From contig CAWFUR010000012.1 of assembly GCA_963819115.1 (NCBI GenBank), positions 308,007-372,006 on the forward strand: a stretch of DNA of 64,000 nucleotides, read 5' to 3'. The notes below the pieces were generated by a model. It worked only from the letters and a program-made list of their open reading frames with translations. It was not told the origin of the DNA and ran no database searches. The translations under genes and the position numbers were made by a program. This DNA is from JACVRW01 sp963819115 (GTDB taxonomy: Bacteria > Actinomycetota > Thermoleophilia > Solirubrobacterales > Thermoleophilaceae). Below are positions 1 to 8,525 of the stretch, in pieces; the stretch's first letter is position 1; the number at the start of each line of letters is the position of its first letter.

Positions 1-692
1 ACCGAGCCCGAAACCACGGACTCGCCGAGCCCGAACGCGCCCTCGATCACGAGCCTGTCGGTTCGTCCGGCCGCGGGGTCGATCGTGAACATGACCCCGG
101 AGCGCGTCGACGCTATCTGCCGCTGCACCACCACGGCGATGTCCATGTCGGCCTGGCTGAATCCGCGCTTCGCGCGGTAGAACACGGTGCGGGCGCCGAA
201 CAGCGAGGCCCAGCAGTCGCGAAGCGCGTCGAGCAGCGCGTCGCGTCCCTTCACGTTGAGGAAGGTCTCGTTCATGCCCGCGAAGGACGCGGCCTCGGTG
301 TCCTCGGCAGTCGCCGAGGAGCGCACGGCGACGGGCGCCTTCTTCTCCTTGCCGCGCAGCCGCTCGTACGCCGCGGCCACCTCCTCGGCGATCCAGTCTG
401 GAATCGGAGTGGCACGTATCTCCTCACGAAGCTCGGCGGTCACGTCGGCGAGCGCCTTCGAGTCATCCACGTCCAGATCGGCGAGGCGCTCCCCCAAGCG
501 CGTCCGTAGGCCCGTCTCCTCGATGAACGCGGCATAGGCAGGGGCCCCTACGACGAAGCCGTCCGGGACGGGGATCCCCGCGGCGGTGAGCTCGCCGAGG
601 TTGGCGCCCTTCCCGCCGGCCCAGGCCACGTCGGCCCTGGACAGCTGATCGAAGAAGCGGACGGCTGTTTGAGTGGCGGTGGCGCTGGTCAT
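1..692 (-). CDS. ppsA: Phosphoenolpyruvate synthase / pyruvate phosphate dikinase, N-terminal part (runs off window)
   Basis: The N-terminal 230 residues are present; the gene continues past the left edge. The protein opens with a short leader, then the PEP/pyruvate-binding (ATP-grasp) domain: GGKGANLGEL around residues 26-35, the family signature VRSSATAEDTEAASFAG around 124-140, and QRQIASTRSGVMFT near 190-205, where the family contacts nucleotide. In the family this domain phosphorylates an enzyme histidine with ATP so that pyruvate can be converted to PEP (gluconeogenesis). The start is ATG at 692, just before the conserved N-terminus. PEP synthase is preferred over PPDK by N-terminal resemblance, but the His and PEP-utilising domains lie outside the window, so the subtype is open. 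Confidence 0.9.
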   Translation of the reverse strand, partial: MTSATATQTAVRFFDQLSRADVAWAGGKGANLGELTAAGIPVPDGFVVGAPAYAAFIEETGLRTRLGERLADLDVDDSKALADVTAELREEIRATPIPDWIAEEVAAAYERLRGKEKKAPVAVRSSATAEDTEAASFAGMNETFLNVKGRDALLDALRDCWASLFGARTVFYRAKRGFSQADMDIAVVVQRQIASTRSGVMFTIDPAAGRTDRLVIEGAFGLGESVVSGS

Positions 693-849
693 TACGGCGA
701 CGCTACGCCTGCCGGCCCGCCCTGCCATCAGGAGTTGACCGCAGGACGGCCACGGGATTCACCGCGCGTTTCGAGCACGCGGTCACGCAATCCGTAACAA
801 TCGGCCGTTAGCCGCGCGCATCGACCTACAGAGAGACCAGAGGTGACCA

Positions 850-1275
850 GTGGCACCACGCACCACCAGCAAGAGCAAGGCAGGAGGGAAGTCCAGGTCC
901 CGGGTATCGGGTGGGCAGCAGGCCCTCGACCGACTGAATGACGCTATCGACGCGGCCGAGAAAGCCCTCAAGGACCTTCGGGCCGAGATGGGCCGCGGCC
1001 AGCGCACGATCCTCAGGGACGTGGACACCACGCTCCGAGATGTCCGCAAGCACGTGCGCGGTATCCGGAAGGAGGTGGCCAAGGAGCTGGAGGATCTCCA
1101 GAAGGCGGCCACCGGGAGGGTCGCGACCGCACGCGGCGCCGCCAAGAAGCCGGCCGCCAAGAAGCCGGCCGCCAAGAAGGCCACCGCGCGGAAGCCGGCG
1201 GCCAAGAAGACGACCACGCGAAAGACCGCGGCCGCGAAGCCCGCCGCCCGGAAGAGCACCGCGCGCAAGAGCTAG
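850..1275 (+). CDS. Histone H1-like Lys/Ala-rich DNA-binding protein
   Basis: 141 residues in two parts. Residues about 20-90 are a charged, heptad-like helix (LDRLNDAIDAAEKALKDLRA) predicted to be a coiled coil. Residues about 95-141 are a low-complexity basic tail built from repeats of KKPAAKKPAAKKATA type, like eukaryotic H1 tails and the C-terminal tail of mycobacterial HupB. A nucleoid-associated DNA-binding role is inferred from the tail; there is no HU fold. The start is GTG at 850 after an AGAGGTGA stretch. It converges with the universal stress gene downstream. The tail is repetitive at the DNA level, so repeat number may vary between strains. Confidence 0.85.
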   Translation: MAPRTTSKSKAGGKSRSRVSGGQQALDRLNDAIDAAEKALKDLRAEMGRGQRTILRDVDTTLRDVRKHVRGIRKEVAKELEDLQKAATGRVATARGAAKKPAAKKPAAKKATARKPAAKKTTTRKTAAAKPAARKSTARKS

Positions 1276-1283
1276 GCGACCGG

Positions 1284-1320
1284 GTGGGGAGCCGCGGCCG
1301 TCGGGGCCGCGGCGCCGCTC
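1284..1320. terminator. GC-rich hairpin between convergent genes
   Basis: A 9-bp perfect stem (GCCGCGGCC at 1289-1297 with GGCCGCGGC at 1303-1311, 5-base loop) is extended by outer GGGAGC/GCTCCC pairing. It lies between the stop codons of two convergent genes, so it probably terminates both. There is no clear T-run. Confidence 0.5.
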
Positions 1321-1329
1321 CCTCGCTCT

Positions 1330-1755
1330 CTAGGACTTCACTAGAGGAACGACGAGCACCGGCCTGCGGGCGATGTGCAGCAGGCGCTGCGTGACGCTTC
1401 CGAGCAGCAGCCCGGCTATGGCGGAATGCCCTCGCGTTCCCACGACGATCAGGTCGGCCTTCGCCTCTTCCGCGATCTCCTCGATCGGGTGTGCCGGCCC
1501 GCCGAGCATGATGTTCCGCATCACCGCGGTCGTGTCGATCCCCTGCTTCGTGAGCTCGCCGGCCTGCCCGCGGATCTCCTCCTGAATCTCATCCTCGCTC
1601 GCGACTATCGGACCTCCGCCCTTGCCGGCCACGTCCTGCTCCACATGAACGATCACGAGCTTCGCGCCATCGCGCTTCGCGAGCTCCGCGGCCACCGACA
1701 TCGCTTGCTTCGACGCATCCGATCCGTCGAGCCCCAACACGATCGTCTTGAACAT
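1330..1755 (-). CDS. Universal stress protein UspA family
   Basis: 141 residues, a single Usp domain of normal length. It begins MFKTIVLGLDGSDASKQA and carries the C-terminal ATP-binding signature GTRGHSAIAGLLLGSVTQRL (G-x2-G-x9-G-S), so it belongs to the nucleotide-binding Usp class. Family members bind ATP and act in survival of energy or oxygen stress; no substrate is known. The ATG at 1755 is chosen because GGAGAAG sits just upstream and it matches the family N-terminus. The reading frame stays open far upstream, but that extension is antisense to adhE and does not look coding. It is divergent from adhE, with about 100 bp between. Confidence 0.93.
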   Translation of the reverse strand: MFKTIVLGLDGSDASKQAMSVAAELAKRDGAKLVIVHVEQDVAGKGGGPIVASEDEIQEEIRGQAGELTKQGIDTTAVMRNIMLGGPAHPIEEIAEEAKADLIVVGTRGHSAIAGLLLGSVTQRLLHIARRPVLVVPLVKS

Positions 1756-1851
1756 CTCTTCTCCGGGTTCGTGAGCTTGGCGAGCAGAATCTGACGACGC
1801 CCCGCCCGGAAGGCAACCCTGAGAATCAGTAGTCGCCCCGGACAACGTCCC

Positions 1852-4536
1852 GTGATCTCCGCCGAAGCGCCCGATGGCCTCGATCGGGAAGCTGCTGTCG
1901 TGTCGTTCCCCACGACCATCCCGGTGGGGGGGCCACCCGCAAAGGATCTCCCGGTGGTTGGTCCCTCGGTGGCCGCTCGCCTCGACGAGCACGTCGAGCG
2001 CGGGCGGACCGCCGCCCGGGAGTTCCGCAAGCTCGACCAGGAGACCGTGGACAGGATCGTCTGGGCGATGGTCGTGGCCGGTCTTCGCAACGCCGTTGAT
2101 CTCGCCGAGCTCGCGATGGAGGAGACCGGCTTCGGCGTGTTCGAGGACAAGGTCGTGAAGAACTACGTGGCCACCGAGTTCCTCTTCGACTACCTCAAGG
2201 ACAAGCGCTCCGTGGGCGTGATCGACGAGGATCCCGAGCGCGGCATCCAGTACGTGGCCGAGCCGATCGGCGTGGTGCTCGCCCTCACGCCGATCACCAA
2301 CCCAACCTCCACGGTCCTGTTCAAGTCGATCGTGGCCGCGAAGACGCGCAACGCGATGATCTTTCGGCCGTCCGCGCGTGCAGTCCGCTGCGCGGAGCGC
2401 GTGGTGGAGATCCTCCAGGCCGCGGGTGAGCGCGAGGGGCTCCCGCCGCATGCGCTCCAGGTGGTGCCCGATCCCAGCCTCGAGGTCTCCCAGTACCTCT
2501 TCCACCACGACGGGGTGGACTTCATCTGGACCACGGGTGGTCCGAAGGCCGTGGCCGCCGCCAACCAGGCGGGCAAGCCCTGCCTCAGCGTGGGAGCCGG
2601 CAACGCCCCCGTGTACCTGCACTCCAGTGCCGACGTTCAGATGGCCGCGGTGGACATCCTGATCTCCAAGACCTTCGACGCCTCGGTTATCTGCCCCGCA
2701 GAGCAGACGTGCGTGATCCACGAGGCGATCTGGGACGAGACGCTGGCCGAGCTCCAGCGTCTCGGCGCCCGGCTGCTCGACGAGGACGAGGTGCGGCGCC
2801 TCGCCGACCTCTCGTTCCGTCCCGACGGAGGTGTGGAGATCCGCGCCCTCGGCCAGTCGTGCGCGAACCTGGCCACCATGGCCGGATTCGAGGCCGGTCA
2901 GGAGGATAAGGTCCTGCTCGCGCCGCTTCCCTCGGATCCCGAGGAGCTCGCCCGCCATCCGTTGATCCGGGAGAAGCTGATGCCCGTGCTGGGCGTGGTG
3001 CGCTCTCCCTCGGTGGAGCACGCCATCACGGTCTGCGACCTGGTCACCGAGCACGGGGGCCTGGGCCACACGTCCGCGGTCTATGCGACCGACCAGACCG
3101 TGATAGACAGCTTCGCGGAATCGATCCGCACCGGCCGCATCCTGGTGAACGCGCCGACGGCCGTGGGCGCACTGGGCGGCGTCTACAACTCGATGACGCC
3201 CACCTTCTCCCTCGGCTGCGGCACCTGGGGCGGCTCGGTCACCACCGACAACATCAACTACCGCAACCTGCTGAACGTGAAGACGGTGTCCCGGCGCCAG
3301 GCGCCCTCGCAGTGGTTCCGGGTTCCCTCCGACACCTACTTCAACCCCGGCGCGCTCGACACTCTGCGAGAGGTCCGGGCGCGCCAGGCGATGCTCGTCA
3401 CCGACCCCGAGGCGGAGGCCCGCGGAGTGGCCGACGAGGTGCGAGCGCACCTCGGCGACATGGGCGTCCATGTGTTCTCCGCGATCGAGCCCGAGCCCAC
3501 GGAGGCGCAGATCCGCGCGGGCGTGAAGGTGCTGGACGAGCTTTGCCCCGACCTCCTGATCGCCGTCGGCGGCGGGTCGGTGATGGACGCGGCGAAGGCC
3601 ATGCGCCTATTCCACGAGAGTCCCGAGCTGAGACTCGACGAGCTCACGCTTCCCTTCCTCGACGCCCGCAAGCGCGTGGCCCACTTCCCGCAGGTAGATC
3701 ACTCGCTCCGGCTGGTGGCGATCCCCACCACGTCGGGGACGGGGTCCGAGGTCTCCCCGGCGGCCGTGATCACGGTCGAGGGCCGCAAGGAGACGCTCGT
3801 GGACTATTCGCTGGTCCCGGACATGGCGGTGGTTGACCCGCGTCTCACTCTCTCGATGCCGCCCACCCTCACCGCGGACACGGGCATCGACGCGCTCACC
3901 CATGCCCTCGAGGCGGTGGTGTCGATCTTCGCCTCCCCCTACACGGACGCGTTCTGCGTCCAGGCGATCTATCAGATCCTTCCGAACCTCCCGCGGGCCT
4001 ATGCGGACGGCTCCGATCTCGAGGCCCGCACGGCGATGTCGAACGCCGCCACGATCGCCGGCCTCGCGTTCTCCAACGCCTTCGTCGGAGTGAACCATGC
4101 TCTCGCGCATGCCGCCGGCGCGCGTTTCGGGATCGCCCATGGGCGCGCCAACGCGATCTTCCTCCCGCATGTCCTTCGCTACAACGCTTCGCTCCCGAGC
4201 AAGTTCATGCCCGCGCCGGGGTACACCGCCTATGTGGCACCGGAGAAGTACGCCCAGGTGGCATGGATCGTCGGCCTCGGAGGAAGGACCGAGGAAGAGC
4301 GCCGCGAGCGGCTCTTCGCAAAGGTCGAGGAGCTGCTCGACCAGGTCGGCATGCCGCACTCGCTGGAGCAGGCCGGGGTGAGCCGCGCGGAGTTCGACGA
4401 GGCCCTGCCCGAGCTGGCGCGCAACGCCTTCGCGGACGCGAGCCTTCGCACCAATCCGCGCATCCCGACGGTACGAGAGCTCACCGCGCTCCTCGAAGCG
4501 GGGTTCAACGGCTGGGAGGCCCAGGATCGCGGCTGA
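1852..4536 (+). CDS. adhE: Bifunctional acetaldehyde-CoA / alcohol dehydrogenase
   Basis: 894 residues, normal AdhE length. Residues about 40-470 form the CoA-acylating aldehyde dehydrogenase with catalytic Cys281 in ICPAEQT. Residues about 490-885 form the iron-dependent alcohol dehydrogenase, with the NAD-binding VGGGSVMDAAKAM, the PTTSGTGSEV motif and the metal-binding GVNHALAHAAG and IAHGRANA histidines. It interconverts acetyl-CoA, acetaldehyde and ethanol with NADH, usually as a filament-forming fermentative enzyme. GTG 1852 is the longest plausible start; GTG at 1900 has GGGAAG upstream and is an alternative that would remove 16 poorly conserved residues. A fermentation gene beside UspA suggests an oxygen-limitation role (inference). 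Confidence 0.95.
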   Translation: MISAEAPDGLDREAAVVSFPTTIPVGGPPAKDLPVVGPSVAARLDEHVERGRTAAREFRKLDQETVDRIVWAMVVAGLRNAVDLAELAMEETGFGVFEDKVVKNYVATEFLFDYLKDKRSVGVIDEDPERGIQYVAEPIGVVLALTPITNPTSTVLFKSIVAAKTRNAMIFRPSARAVRCAERVVEILQAAGEREGLPPHALQVVPDPSLEVSQYLFHHDGVDFIWTTGGPKAVAAANQAGKPCLSVGAGNAPVYLHSSADVQMAAVDILISKTFDASVICPAEQTCVIHEAIWDETLAELQRLGARLLDEDEVRRLADLSFRPDGGVEIRALGQSCANLATMAGFEAGQEDKVLLAPLPSDPEELARHPLIREKLMPVLGVVRSPSVEHAITVCDLVTEHGGLGHTSAVYATDQTVIDSFAESIRTGRILVNAPTAVGALGGVYNSMTPTFSLGCGTWGGSVTTDNINYRNLLNVKTVSRRQAPSQWFRVPSDTYFNPGALDTLREVRARQAMLVTDPEAEARGVADEVRAHLGDMGVHVFSAIEPEPTEAQIRAGVKVLDELCPDLLIAVGGGSVMDAAKAMRLFHESPELRLDELTLPFLDARKRVAHFPQVDHSLRLVAIPTTSGTGSEVSPAAVITVEGRKETLVDYSLVPDMAVVDPRLTLSMPPTLTADTGIDALTHALEAVVSIFASPYTDAFCVQAIYQILPNLPRAYADGSDLEARTAMSNAATIAGLAFSNAFVGVNHALAHAAGARFGIAHGRANAIFLPHVLRYNASLPSKFMPAPGYTAYVAPEKYAQVAWIVGLGGRTEEERRERLFAKVEELLDQVGMPHSLEQAGVSRAEFDEALPELARNAFADASLRTNPRIPTVRELTALLEAGFNGWEAQDRG

Positions 4537-4585
4537 CGAGGACCCCGGGCTCGCCGGCGCGGCCGCCCAGCTCACCCACGTACCG

Positions 4586-5992
4586 ATGACCACCCTTCCC
4601 TGGGAGCGGCTCGCGGACGTGTTGACGCCGGCCCAGACGGACGAGCTGCGCGCCACGGTCGAGCGCGCCCGGAGTTTGCTGGCCGGCCGAGTGGTGTGGA
4701 ACGTGAGCTCCACGGCGAACGGCGGTGGCGTGGCGGAGATGCTCCACTCGCTGATTGCCTACTCCCGCGGCGCGGGTGCGGATGCTCGCTGGGTGGTGAT
4801 CGAGGGTGACGCGGAGTTCTTCCGAATCACCAAGCGGCTGCACAACCGCCTGCATGGCGCCGACGGCGACGGGGGAGCGCTGGGAGCCGCGGAGCGGAGG
4901 GCCTACGACGCGGTGACCGAACGAAACGTCCGGGCACTGGAGGAGCTGATCCAGCCCGGGGACATCGCCATCCTCCACGATCCCCAGACCGCCGGTCTGA
5001 TCGGACCGCTGACTGACCGAGGTGTGCGCGTGATCTGGCGCTGTCACGTGGGGGTGGACGTGGCCAACGGAGAGGCACACGAGGCCTGGCGTTTCCTGCT
5101 CCCCTATGTGCGGCCCGCGGCCAGGTTCGTCTTCTCCCGCGAGTCGTTCGCGTGGGACGATCTCGACCCCGAGAAGGTGGTGGTGATCCCGCCGTCGATC
5201 GACCCCTTCTCGGCCAAGAACGAGGATCTCAGCGCTAAGGCGGTGACTGCGATTCTTCGCTGCGCCGGCATCGAGGCGGGAAGGTGCCGTTCCTCGGACG
5301 CCGTGTTCACCCGCGAGGACGGCACCCCCGGCCGTGTCGACCGCGTGGCCGACATGGGTGGGTCCAGCCAGGTCGACGCGTCCGTGCCGCTCGTTGTTCA
5401 GGTGTCGCGCTGGGACCGCCTGAAGGACCCGGCGGGTGTGCTCGCGGGCTTCGTGAGCGGCATCGCGCCCCGGACGGACGCCCATCTCCTGATCGCAGGT
5501 CCGGCGGTGGCGGCGGTCACCGACGATCCGGAAGGGCTCGCGGTGGTCGAGGAGATGCTCGCCCAGCGGGCCGCGCTTCCCGAAGAGGTGCGGACCCGCG
5601 TCCACCTCGTGTCGCTACCGATGGACGACCCCGCCGAGAACGCGGCGATGGTCAACGCGCTCCAGCGGCATGCCGCCGTCGTGGTGCAGAAGAGCCTCGC
5701 CGAGGGATTCGGGCTCACCGTGGCCGAGGCCATGTGGAAGGGCGCGGCGGTGGTGGCCAGCAGGGTGGGCGGCATCCAGGACCAGGTCCGCGACGGCGAG
5801 ACCGGCCGCCTCGTGGACCCGCACGACCTCGAGGCCTACGCCGACGCCGTGGTGTCGCTCATCGATGACCCGGGTGCCGCCGCCCGAATGGGAGCCGCCG
5901 CCAGGGACGAGATCAGGGATCTATTCCTTGGCGCGCGCCACCTGAAGCAGTACGTGGACCTCTGCGAAGACGTGCTCACCCAAGCGCGTTAG
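4586..5992 (+). CDS. treT: Trehalose synthase, glycosyltransferase type (TreT, GT4)
   Basis: 468 residues. The N-terminal signature VWNVSSTANGGGVAEMLHSL, then WRCHVGVDVAN and VVIPPSIDPFSAKNEDLS, closely follow TreT from thermophiles, which couples NDP-glucose to glucose to form trehalose. The C-terminal GT-B half has the nucleotide-sugar motif KSLAEGFGLTVAEAMWKGA, where the second Glu region contacts the donor. A general GT4 glycosyltransferase is the alternative, but the N-terminal signature is specific to trehalose synthase. It starts 50 bp after adhE. Trehalose is a compatible solute; a GH65 phosphorylase near 57 kb could degrade it. Confidence 0.88.
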   Translation: MTTLPWERLADVLTPAQTDELRATVERARSLLAGRVVWNVSSTANGGGVAEMLHSLIAYSRGAGADARWVVIEGDAEFFRITKRLHNRLHGADGDGGALGAAERRAYDAVTERNVRALEELIQPGDIAILHDPQTAGLIGPLTDRGVRVIWRCHVGVDVANGEAHEAWRFLLPYVRPAARFVFSRESFAWDDLDPEKVVVIPPSIDPFSAKNEDLSAKAVTAILRCAGIEAGRCRSSDAVFTREDGTPGRVDRVADMGGSSQVDASVPLVVQVSRWDRLKDPAGVLAGFVSGIAPRTDAHLLIAGPAVAAVTDDPEGLAVVEEMLAQRAALPEEVRTRVHLVSLPMDDPAENAAMVNALQRHAAVVVQKSLAEGFGLTVAEAMWKGAAVVASRVGGIQDQVRDGETGRLVDPHDLEAYADAVVSLIDDPGAAARMGAAARDEIRDLFLGARHLKQYVDLCEDVLTQAR

Positions 5993-6004
5993 TCTCGCGC
6001 GCCG

Positions 6005-6625
6005 ATGACGGACGGGCAGGAGACGACCCTGAGGTCGGGGGACCGGGTCCTGATCCGACCGATTCGTCCCAGCGACAAGAAGCGGCTGCTCGAGGGCTTT
6101 CACCGCATGAGCCCCGAGTCGCGCTATCGCCGCTTCTTCTCGCCGATCAACGATCTCGGCGCCGGCCAGCTGCGCTACCTCACGGAGGTGGACCATCACA
6201 CGCATGAGGCGCTGGCCGCCCTCGATGCGACCGGTGGCGAGCCACTCGGCGTGGCGCGATTCATCCGTACCAAGGACGATCCGCGCATCGCTGAGGTGGC
6301 GGTGGCGGTGGTGGACGAGTGGCAGGGGCGTGGCCTGGGCACGGAGCTGCTCAGCGAGCTGGCTGCGCGGGCGCGCGAGGAGGGGGTCGAGCACTTCAGC
6401 GCCTTCGTCCTCCAGCAGAACAGGCCGATGCTCGAGCTGCTGGATGAGCTGGGGGACGTGCACGTCGTGAGCCGCGACGGCGGGGTGGTGGAGCTGCTCA
6501 CCGACGTCCCCGACGAGGGTGTCCCGCCCGCGATCGGCGGCACGATCCGTGCGGTTGCGCGAGGGCACGTCTCCGTCGACCCCAGGCACCCGACCGTCGC
6601 GAAGGACGCCCCGGAGGGCCGCTAG
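6005..6625 (+). CDS. GNAT family N-acetyltransferase
   Basis: 206 residues. An N-terminal GNAT domain runs from LRSGDRVLIRPIRPSDKKRL to about residue 150. The acetyl-CoA pyrophosphate loop is seen as VVDEWQGRGLGTELLSEL (Q/R-x-x-G-x-G/A). The opening RPIRPSD and ESRYRRFF are typical of actinobacterial Pat-like protein lysine acetyltransferases, but no cAMP-binding domain is present, so the substrate is unknown. A TAGTCT box overlaps the treT stop codon 9 bases before this ATG. It ends in a 4-base overlap with the convergent WS/DGAT gene. Confidence 0.85.
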   Translation: MTDGQETTLRSGDRVLIRPIRPSDKKRLLEGFHRMSPESRYRRFFSPINDLGAGQLRYLTEVDHHTHEALAALDATGGEPLGVARFIRTKDDPRIAEVAVAVVDEWQGRGLGTELLSELAARAREEGVEHFSAFVLQQNRPMLELLDELGDVHVVSRDGGVVELLTDVPDEGVPPAIGGTIRAVARGHVSVDPRHPTVAKDAPEGR

Positions 6626-8025
6626 CCGTGCGGCTGGGACCGTCTTCGGGTGCCGGCGCAGAGGGCCCGCAGCTCGGCGTCGAAGGCCTTGGCGAGCGGG
6701 GCCGGATCCGGGACGAGGCCCACGTCGGTCATGAAGCCGACGGTCACCTCGCCGGCGTAGCTGAAGATGCTCACGGTCATCCCCATGCCGCCTGAGCAGG
6801 GCGCCCACACGAGAACCCCGGCCACCGCCGTGCCCGCGAGGTAGACCGTGTCGGCGGGCCCGGGCACGTTCGTCACCACCGCGCTCGCCCGGCTGGAGAA
6901 GAAGCCGATCAGCCGGTCCTCCACCCGCGGGAGCGTCATGCCGATCGCGCTGAGGATCCCGTAGGCGATGGGGCCCTCGTGCGAGTCCTTGACGGCATCC
7001 ATGCGCCGCTTCACCTCGGCCAGCCGCTCGGTCTGCCCCGCGATCCCCACAGGCAGTGCGATCAGCAGCAGCGCGAAGCTGTTGCCCAGCTCGCGCGGCA
7101 CGGGCTCGTCCAACGGCCGGAGGTTGAACGGGACCATGATGTGCAGCTCGTCGGGAGTCTCGTCGCGGCTCTCCAGGTACGTCCGCAGGGCGCCGGTCAC
7201 GGCGGCCACGAGCACGTCGTTGATCTTGCCGTCGGCCCGGTGCGCCGAGGTGCGAACACGGTCCAGTGAGAACGGGGTGGACCACGCGACCCGCCGTCCG
7301 CCGTGCAGCGGCGAGCTCAGCACCGTGCGGGTGTCGCTGGAGGCCGTGAGGAGCTTGGCCAGCGTGCCAGCGTCGCGAAGCGCGACCGTGCCCAGCTCGG
7401 CGAGGTGGGCAGGATGCACGAGCGACTCCATGCCCTCGTGCACGGCCGTGCCGGTCGCGTGGCGGAGCGCGGAGAGAGCCGAGCCGGCCGGATGCACCAG
7501 CGCGCTGAGCGCGGAGCGGGGGTGGTCGGGGCCGCTCGGCGAGTCGGGTTCGAGATCGCCGTCGGGATCGGGGTCGGTGATCGACAGCATCACCCGCGAG
7601 AGGGCGATCCCGTCCGCGATGCAGTGATGGATGCGGAAGAGCAGCGCGCAGCCGTCGCCGTAGCCCTCGATGAGGTAGGCGTGCCACAGCGGCCGCGTGC
7701 GGTCGAGGGGAGGAGTGATCAGGTCGCCGACCAGATCCTGAAGCGCCTCCCTGTCACCGGGAGCGGGGAGCGCAAGCCGGTGCATGTGGTGCTCGATGTC
7801 GAACCGCGCATCGTCCACGAAGCGCGGCCGGCCGGGCACCGTCTCGGCCACCCGGCGCCGGAAGCGGGGCCACTCGCCCACCACCCGCCGCGCGAACAGC
7901 TCCTTCGTGCGCGCCCAGTCGAGCGGCTCGTCGAACCAGATCAGCGCATTCACGACCATCGGGTTGGCCGGGCTATCCATGTGGAGCCACGCCGCGTCGG
8001 CGGCGGGCATGGACGCGGAGCTCAT
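6622..8025 (-). CDS. Wax ester synthase / diacylglycerol acyltransferase (WS/DGAT)
   Basis: 467 residues, normal length for the bacterial WS/DGAT family. The catalytic HHxxxDG motif is HHCIADG at 133-139; PLWHAYLIEG just before it and NVPGPADTVYLAG in the C-terminal half are further family marks. The enzyme joins acyl-CoA to diacylglycerol or fatty alcohol, making storage lipid, at the inner membrane face. ATG 8025 is supported by a TAGCGT box ending 6 bases upstream, so the mRNA is probably leaderless. In mycobacteria a member (Tgs1) belongs to the dormancy response, which fits UspA nearby, but no such regulator site was found. Confidence 0.94.
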   Translation of the reverse strand: MSSASMPAADAAWLHMDSPANPMVVNALIWFDEPLDWARTKELFARRVVGEWPRFRRRVAETVPGRPRFVDDARFDIEHHMHRLALPAPGDREALQDLVGDLITPPLDRTRPLWHAYLIEGYGDGCALLFRIHHCIADGIALSRVMLSITDPDPDGDLEPDSPSGPDHPRSALSALVHPAGSALSALRHATGTAVHEGMESLVHPAHLAELGTVALRDAGTLAKLLTASSDTRTVLSSPLHGGRRVAWSTPFSLDRVRTSAHRADGKINDVLVAAVTGALRTYLESRDETPDELHIMVPFNLRPLDEPVPRELGNSFALLLIALPVGIAGQTERLAEVKRRMDAVKDSHEGPIAYGILSAIGMTLPRVEDRLIGFFSSRASAVVTNVPGPADTVYLAGTAVAGVLVWAPCSGGMGMTVSIFSYAGEVTVGFMTDVGLVPDPAPLAKAFDAELRALCAGTRRRSQPHG

Positions 8026-8031
8026 GGGTGC

Positions 8032-8037
8032 ACGCTA
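8032..8037 (-). promoter_or_regulatory. -10 box of a probable leaderless promoter (WS/DGAT gene)
   Basis: TAGCGT on the minus strand, followed by exactly six bases (GCACCC) and then the ATG. Transcription would start at or next to the start codon. Confidence 0.55.
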
Positions 8038-8143
8038 GGTCACCGCGGTGCTCTCCACATCAGGTGCATGCCGCGGCCAGGGCGCGGCGGAGTACGGAGC
8101 CGGGGGGATCGTGCATGACCACCCGGGGGGGCGCGCGGGATCC

Positions 8144-8389
8144 TCACGCGAGCACGGGGAGATCGTGGCCCACCGCGCGCAGCTGCATCTCCCAGAGCTC
8201 CCCCGGCGTGTAGAGCTCCTGACTGAGCGTGTAGCAGTCCTCGAGGTGAACACACGGCCCCTCGTCCAGTCCGAGGGTCCCGGCCACCCGGAAAAGCCGC
8301 AGGCCGTCGGTCAGGTACAGGTCGTGACCGCTGCCGACCGTGCGCAGGTAGTGAAGCCATTCGGGGACTCGAGAAACGCCGATCAGCAC
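8144..8389 (-). CDS. Small conserved-looking protein, unknown function
   Basis: 81 residues, GTG start, strongly G/C-biased third positions, so it is real coding sequence. Notable segments are YLTDGLRLFRV and HLEDCYTLSQELYTP, then a Trp/Met-containing helix ending LRAVGHDL. A second, frame-broken gene at 62781 encodes a related protein (TDGRRLLRV, VEDCRTLEVE, LGLRPI), so this is a small family with members at both ends of the window. No signal peptide or membrane segment. TACGTT ends 7 bases before the start. Function unknown. Confidence 0.65.
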   Translation of the reverse strand: MLIGVSRVPEWLHYLRTVGSGHDLYLTDGLRLFRVAGTLGLDEGPCVHLEDCYTLSQELYTPGELWEMQLRAVGHDLPVLA

Positions 8390-8453
8390 ACGATTGAACG
8401 TACCGCTCGGGCAGTGCGGGCCCCATCCCCCGAACGTGCCGTTTGCAGGGCAA

Positions 8454-8480
8454 AAACCCCGTAAGACAAAGCGCTTACGG
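8454..8480 (-). terminator. Hairpin followed by T-run, upstream of the 81-residue gene
   Basis: A 7-bp stem (CCGTAAG at 8459-8465, CTTACGG at 8474-8480, 8-base loop). Read leftward it is followed by GGGGTTTTTG, the layout of an intrinsic terminator on the minus strand. No minus-strand gene ends there, so it may stop antisense transcripts or act on a longer leader of the small gene. Confidence 0.35.
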
Positions 8481-8513
8481 CTTCCATCGTTCTAAGCCGT
8501 TTGGGGGAGTCCA

Positions 8514-8519
8514 TACGCT
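8514..8519 (+). promoter_or_regulatory. -10 box of a probable leaderless promoter (aldo/keto reductase)
   Basis: TACGCT, then six bases (CGTCGC), then ATG at 8526. No Shine-Dalgarno sequence is present. Confidence 0.55.
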
Positions 8520-8525
8520 CGTCGC

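Noticed and set aside
1840..1850. GGACAACGTCC as a possible DosR-type box near UspA
   Set aside because: The spacer is three bases rather than four and the outer G/C pairs do not match the known consensus.
1756..3471. Upstream extension of the UspA frame to over 700 residues
   Set aside because: It runs antisense to adhE, lacks coding bias and any family match; UspA begins at 1755.
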